NCBI GenBank assembly: GCA_910588755.1
Contig: CAJUQZ010000008.1
Location: 23,083 to 40,392 of the forward strand
Length of the DNA stretch: 17,310 nt
DNA from: an uncultured Lachnospiraceae bacterium
GTDB lineage: Bacteria; Bacillota; Clostridia; Lachnospirales; Lachnospiraceae
Reading direction: 5' to 3'
In this document: positions 14,340 to 17,310 of the stretch, piece by piece
Numbering within the stretch: the stretch's first letter is position 1
Layout of the letters: every line of letters begins with the position of its first letter
Notes under the pieces: generated by a model
What the model saw: only the letters and a program-made list of their open reading frames with translations
Databases searched by the model: none
Told to the model about the DNA's origin: nothing
Translations under genes and position numbers: made by a program

Positions 14340-14460
14340 CTTGTTTCATTGTATAGTTATATTATGTTTAGCAGAGATGTTAGACTTGCTAATTAGCAAT
14401 TCCGGAAGAATTCCCCTTTTACACAACAGGAAGCCTGAGCAATCAGGCTTCTTTGTTTTT
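14340..14460 (+). ncRNA. Candidate small RNA or long 3' leader ending in an intrinsic terminator
   Basis: If the promoter at 14304-14332 is real, a transcript of about 120 nt would run from about 14340 to the terminator at 14430-14460. It carries a perfect 14-bp palindrome TTGCTAATTAGCAA (14386-14399) and holds no convincing reading frame; the only open frame (14341-14523) runs through the terminator stem. It could also simply be the 3' untranslated end of the vanZ mRNA. No known RNA family was recognised. Confidence 0.28.
14430..14460 (+). terminator. Strong rho-independent terminator
   Basis: GAAGCCTGA (14430-14438) and TCAGGCTTC (14443-14451) form a perfect 9-bp stem with a GCAA tetraloop, followed by TTTGTTTTT on the plus strand. 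It is 150 bp downstream of the vanZ stop. It ends either the vanZ mRNA or a separate small RNA. Confidence 0.9.
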
Positions 14461-14468
14461 ATGCACAG

Positions 14469-14547
14469 CCCCGTGCAGAGGAAATATGCCGCAAAGGCGG
14501 CGCACGGGGGGCGCGGCGAGTAGTGGAGAAGGTCATTCCCCTACTCG
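14469..14547. repeat. Two stable inverted repeats between the terminator and the hydrolase gene
   Basis: First, CCCCGTGC (14469-14476) pairs with GCACGGGG (14502-14509), and GCCGC (14488-14492) pairs with GCGGC (14497-14501) around an AAAG loop. The 3' arm is continuous, so this is a 13-bp stem with one 11-nt bulge. Second, CGAGTAG (14517-14523) pairs with CTACTCG (14541-14547), extended by an inner GAGA/TCCC-type helix. No T-run follows on either strand and no gene covers this DNA. It lies just past the stop of the hydrolase gene and could end that minus-strand transcript. Confidence 0.6.
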
Positions 14548-14568
14548 ATTGCATACATTTGATCCGAC

Positions 14569-15399
14569 CTATAATACAACAAAGTTATACTTCAGCCAGT
14601 TCTTGCACAGCTCCATCCACTGCTCGCACTGAGGTTCGATCTCTACACCGTCTTTCATGGCAGTCTCCTTCGTCGCAAGCGCATATCCATGGCCGCCATG
14701 CGGAAACACATGATACTCAAAATTCACCCCTGCACGCCTTAGTGCAGCTGCAAACATCAGGGAATTTTCAAGTGGCACGGCGCCGTCCTCAATTGTGTGC
14801 CACATAAATACCGGCGGTACTTTGTCCGTCACCTGGTTTTCCAGGCTAAGCGCACGCTCTAGCCCCTCACTGGCCTTCTCACCCATCAGTTTTTCAAAGC
14901 TGCCCCTGTGTGCATATTCCCCTGATGTTATGACCGGGTATGCAAGAATCATACCGTTTGGCTGATAGCGCTCCTTTGGCATCTGCATCTCTTTTTCAAG
15001 CCATGCCTTGTCCCAGAAGCAGCCAAGGCTTGCCGCGAGATGACCGCCCGCTGAAAATCCTGCGACTAGTATTTTGTCCGGGTCAATCGCATACTGCTGC
15101 GCGTGTTCCCTGATATATGCCACTGACCACGCCAGCTCCTTGAGCGGCTGCGGGTGTGTGACGCCCTGATAGGAAATGTCGTACCAGAGCACTGCCGCAT
15201 GGCATCCCGCTGTCAGGAAATGAAACGCAATGGGCTCCCCCTCCCGGACAGACACATGTTCGTAGCCGCCACCCGGGCAGACTAGAACAAGTGGTCGTTT
15301 GCGCTCCCCATAGGTATCCTTATAATCCTCCTGTATGTATAGTGCCAGTGCCGCCTGCACTGTACCGTCAACTGTTACTGGAATCTTCTCATATTTCAT
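14569..15399 (-). CDS. Alpha/beta hydrolase, acetyl-esterase-like
   Basis: This 276-aa cytosolic hydrolase has no signal peptide. The oxyanion-hole loop is PGGGYEHVS (about 42-50), and the nucleophile elbow GFSAGGH supplies the catalytic Ser. The acid is likely the Asp in TIEDGAVP, and the catalytic His lies in FPHGGHGYAL. This is the pattern of the esterase/BD-FAE-like group often annotated as acetyl-xylan esterase or xylanase-associated esterase. The substrate could be an acetylated sugar, but the sequence does not settle it. The ATG at 15399 has AGGTGAGG 6 bp upstream; the longer frame to 15423 overlaps the preceding stop and lacks a better site. It follows the receiver-only regulator by about 20 bp and is probably the last gene of the rlmB-sigH cluster. 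Confidence 0.9.
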   Translation of the reverse strand: MKYEKIPVTVDGTVQAALALYIQEDYKDTYGERKRPLVLVCPGGGYEHVSVREGEPIAFHFLTAGCHAAVLWYDISYQGVTHPQPLKELAWSVAYIREHAQQYAIDPDKILVAGFSAGGHLAASLGCFWDKAWLEKEMQMPKERYQPNGMILAYPVITSGEYAHRGSFEKLMGEKASEGLERALSLENQVTDKVPPVFMWHTIEDGAVPLENSLMFAAALRRAGVNFEYHVFPHGGHGYALATKETAMKDGVEIEPQCEQWMELCKNWLKYNFVVL

Positions 15400-15419
15400 A
15401 CAAAACCTCACCTTTCTTT

Positions 15420-15857
15420 TCACTCTGCCTGCATGTATGCATCACTGCCTTTTCTATTCTGGTACAGATCGATCACCCGCTGCACGCGCCTGCGGACAAC
15501 ATTTTCCTGAAACGGCTTCTGTATATAGTCTGCGACATCATAGTCCCTGGCCCGCTGGATGTTCTGGTCATCCACATTGGAGCTTATAAATATCACAGGC
15601 ACCGTGCACAGCGCCGTCTCTTTCATGTATTTGAGCACTGCAAAGCCGTCACACACCGGCATAACAATATCGAGCAGCACCGCCGCCACCCCGTCGCGCT
15701 CCTCCCCTAGAACCTCTATCGCGCCCCGGCCGTCCTGACACTCCACGATCTCATACTCCTCCTCAAAGATACTTCTCAAAACATACCGGTTGACTGCCTT
15801 GTCGTCAACAATTAACATTTTAGGTCTCTGTGTCTGCTGTTTCTCTCTCTTTTTCAT
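15420..15857 (-). CDS. Receiver-only response regulator (CheY-like)
   Basis: This 145-aa protein is a single receiver domain with a short basic N-terminal extension (KKREKQQTQRPK) and no output domain. The phosphorylation site is complete: the acidic pair in LIVDDKAVN, the acceptor Asp in VLLDIVMPVCDG, the conserved Ser in IFISSN and the Lys in IQKPF. Such proteins act as phospho-relay intermediates or bind partner proteins when phosphorylated. The start at 15857 has GGATGGGA about 7 bp upstream. It lies 37 bp after sigH and 20 bp before the hydrolase on the same strand, so cotranscription is likely. A kinase partner is not adjacent. The location behind sigH hints at, but does not prove, a role in stationary-phase or developmental control. 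Confidence 0.88.
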   Translation of the reverse strand: MKKREKQQTQRPKMLIVDDKAVNRYVLRSIFEEEYEIVECQDGRGAIEVLGEERDGVAAVLLDIVMPVCDGFAVLKYMKETALCTVPVIFISSNVDDQNIQRARDYDVADYIQKPFQENVVRRRVQRVIDLYQNRKGSDAYMQAE

Positions 15858-15894
15858 CTGTAATTCCCATCCTCAAATGTCTGATATGACCCTG

Positions 15895-16518
15895 TTATTT
15901 TTGATCTACTGCCCGCCTTAGTTTTGCCTTCAGTCTCTGCAGTGCATTGTCGGTCGATTTGGCATCCCTCGACAACACCCTTGCAATCTGTGAGTAACTC
16001 ATTCCTGTCATATAGAGATCGAGCACCTGCTTCTCGAACCCGCTCAGCTCCTTCTCGATAATCGCCTCGATGTCCGCCACATTCTCCCTGTCGATCATGA
16101 GCTGTTCGGGGTTTGTCTCCACCGCCGACGCGATCACGTTGACAAGCTCCGTGCTGTTTCCGTCGCCTCCTGCCTCCGCCATGTCGGCGTACAGCGAGAC
16201 GTAGGTGTTTAATGGCGTGTGCTTCTCCCTGCGCGATGCCTGCACCGCATTGTACATCTGACGCGATATGCACAGGTCAGCAAATGTATAAAAGCTGGCG
16301 TCGCGCCCGGGATCAAAGTCCCGCACTGCCTTGAAAAGCCCGATCATGCCCTCCTGTATCAGGTCATCGTTGTCCGCGCCTAAGATATACATGGATTTGG
16401 CTTTCTTTCGAACCAGGTGCTTGTACTTATCCATGATATAGTCCATAATCTGGCGCTCGCCGCTGCGCTGTCTGTCGATCAGCTCCTCGTCCGTTAGTCC
16501 TTCGTACGCATCTGACAT
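15895..16518 (-). CDS. sigH: RNA polymerase sigma factor SigH (sigma-30) family
   Basis: This 207-aa sigma-70-family factor shows region 2 as YKHLVRKKAKSMYILGADND then DLIQEGMIGLFKAVRDFDP, plus ASFYTFADLCISRQMYNAVQ for the -10-binding part. Region 4 is ELSGFEKQVLDLYMTGMSYSQIARVLS with the helix-turn-helix. Length and sequence style match Spo0H/SigH, which in Bacillus drives the transition to stationary phase and sporulation. The ATG at 16518 has GGAGGG 5-6 bp upstream. The rlmB gene ends 18 bp upstream, matching the rlmB-(yacP)-sigH order known from Bacillus, here without the intervening yacP. The next gene is a receiver-only regulator rather than the rpmG-secE-nusG genes that follow in Bacillus. 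Confidence 0.92.
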   Translation of the reverse strand: MSDAYEGLTDEELIDRQRSGERQIMDYIMDKYKHLVRKKAKSMYILGADNDDLIQEGMIGLFKAVRDFDPGRDASFYTFADLCISRQMYNAVQASRREKHTPLNTYVSLYADMAEAGGDGNSTELVNVIASAVETNPEQLMIDRENVADIEAIIEKELSGFEKQVLDLYMTGMSYSQIARVLSRDAKSTDNALQRLKAKLRRAVDQK

Positions 16519-16536
16519 GTAATCCCTCCATACTGC

Positions 16537-17310
16537 CTACGAGCGCTGTCTGACAATCTCATACGCAAGCACGCCCGCCGCGACTGAGGCATTCAGGGAA
16601 TCAATATCCCCTTTCATCGGAATGGACGCCACAAAATCACACTTTTCCTTCACAAGCCTGCCCACGCCGTCCCCCTCGCTGCCAATCACCAACCCGATCG
16701 CTCCTGTGAGGTCAAGCTCGTACATCGTCGTGCCGTCCATATCCGCGCAGACAAACCAGAGCCCTTCCTTTTTGAGCTCCTCCATCGTCTTGGCAAGATT
16801 CGTGACCCGCGCGACCGGCGTGTAGTTCAGCGCTCCCGCCGAAGTGCGCGCAACTGTCGGCGTCAGTCCGACGGCCCGGTTTTTGGGGATAATAACGCCG
16901 TGCGCCCCCGCAAGGTTCGCCGTCCTGATGATCGCGCCGAGATTGTGCGGGTCCTCGATATTGTCAAGCAAAAATACAAAAGGCGGCTCATTCTTTGCGC
17001 GCGCCGCAGCGAGGATATCCTCGACCTCGGCATATTCATACGCTGCCGCGTACGCGATCACACCCTGATGCTTCCCGGTCTGGCTAAGCTGGTCAAGCCG
17101 CTCTTTGGCCACAAACCGAATCATGGCATCACGCTTCTTCGCCTCCCGCTTGATCGTCTGTATAGGGCCGTCCTGCGCTCCGTCCTGTATCAAAATCTTA
17201 TCGATTGCTTTTCCCGCGCGCAGCGCCTCTATGACCGCATTTCTGCCTTCAATGACCGCCTCTGCTCCAGCCTCCCCCGCCGCTTCCTTCTTTAATTCCT
17301 CATGTCTCAT
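16537..17310 (-). CDS. rlmB: 23S rRNA (guanosine-2'-O-)-methyltransferase RlmB (SpoU/TrmH family)
   Basis: This 257-aa SPOUT methyltransferase uses S-adenosylmethionine to methylate a 23S rRNA guanosine ribose. An N-terminal L30-like substrate-binding part (about 20-95, beginning VIEGRNAVIEAL) precedes the knotted catalytic domain. The three SpoU motifs are present: NIEDPHNLGAIIRTA (motif 1), VIGSEGDGV (motif 2) and SIPMKGDIDSLNASVAAGVLAYE (motif 3). The ATG coincides with the last bases of the window (17308-17310), so a start further upstream cannot be excluded; the ribosome-binding site is outside. The Lys/Glu/Ala-rich first 17 residues are not family-conserved. It is 18 bp upstream of sigH and likely transcribed with it. 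Confidence 0.93.
   Translation of the reverse strand: MRHEELKKEAAGEAGAEAVIEGRNAVIEALRAGKAIDKILIQDGAQDGPIQTIKREAKKRDAMIRFVAKERLDQLSQTGKHQGVIAYAAAYEYAEVEDILAAARAKNEPPFVFLLDNIEDPHNLGAIIRTANLAGAHGVIIPKNRAVGLTPTVARTSAGALNYTPVARVTNLAKTMEELKKEGLWFVCADMDGTTMYELDLTGAIGLVIGSEGDGVGRLVKEKCDFVASIPMKGDIDSLNASVAAGVLAYEIVRQRS

Noticed and set aside
14341..14523. A 60-codon plus-strand frame after vanZ
   Set aside because: It runs through the strong terminator stem and the GC-rich hairpin, has no convincing ribosome-binding site and shows no protein-like composition.
14461..14550. Known riboswitch or tRNA in the structured region
   Set aside because: No cloverleaf and none of the conserved cores I know (c-di-GMP, T-box, THF, SAM) could be matched by eye; it is left as unassigned inverted repeats.

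Overview
The window looks like chromosomal DNA from a low-to-mid GC Bacillota, most likely class Clostridia and plausibly Lachnospiraceae. The reasons are strong GGAGG-type ribosome-binding sites, sigma-A-like promoters, a SigH-family sigma factor directly behind an rlmB-like rRNA methyltransferase, a FeoB-associated Cys-rich miniprotein, and Cache-type hybrid kinases and VanZ-like proteins. No phage, insertion sequence, CRISPR array, rRNA or tRNA gene was seen. Assignment to a family is inference from gene content and style.

Left part (1-3750). A TetR regulator (323-967, +) sits behind an AT-rich leader of about 320 bp. The leader holds a palindrome overlapping a promoter and an array of 33-bp tandem repeats. 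Convergent to it is a von Willebrand factor A lipoprotein gene (974-2694, -) broken by a one-base shift at a six-G tract. Next comes an unusual fusion of an XRE-type DNA-binding domain and a receiver domain (2867-3550, -), with its own promoter and terminator.

Central part (3750-8160, all minus strand). A mutY adenine glycosylase lies behind a large membrane hybrid histidine kinase with two receiver domains. A strong terminator hairpin separates them, and mutY has no visible promoter of its own. A GNAT acetyltransferase with an excellent promoter lies upstream of the kinase.

Middle-right part (8160-11900). A LysR regulator is divergent from a MATE efflux gene, with a perfect T-N11-A dyad between them. 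Convergent to the MATE gene is a tiny, orphan FeoB-associated Cys-rich membrane protein (44 aa), then L-lactate dehydrogenase with a 14-bp terminator stem.

Right part (11990-17310). A PaaI-like thioesterase, a TetR regulator and an unrecognised 154-aa protein form a likely minus-strand operon. Divergent from it is a VanZ-like membrane protein. Downstream of vanZ is a 290-bp gene-free stretch rich in inverted repeats, with a clear terminator and a possible small RNA. The window ends with a minus-strand cluster read rlmB, sigH, a receiver-only response regulator and an alpha/beta hydrolase.

No self-evident new system (defence, biosynthetic or mobile) is visible. The most interesting signals are the 33-bp promoter-like repeat array, the G-tract frameshift, the XRE-receiver fusion, the terminator/attenuator in front of mutY, and the structured intergenic stretch after vanZ.
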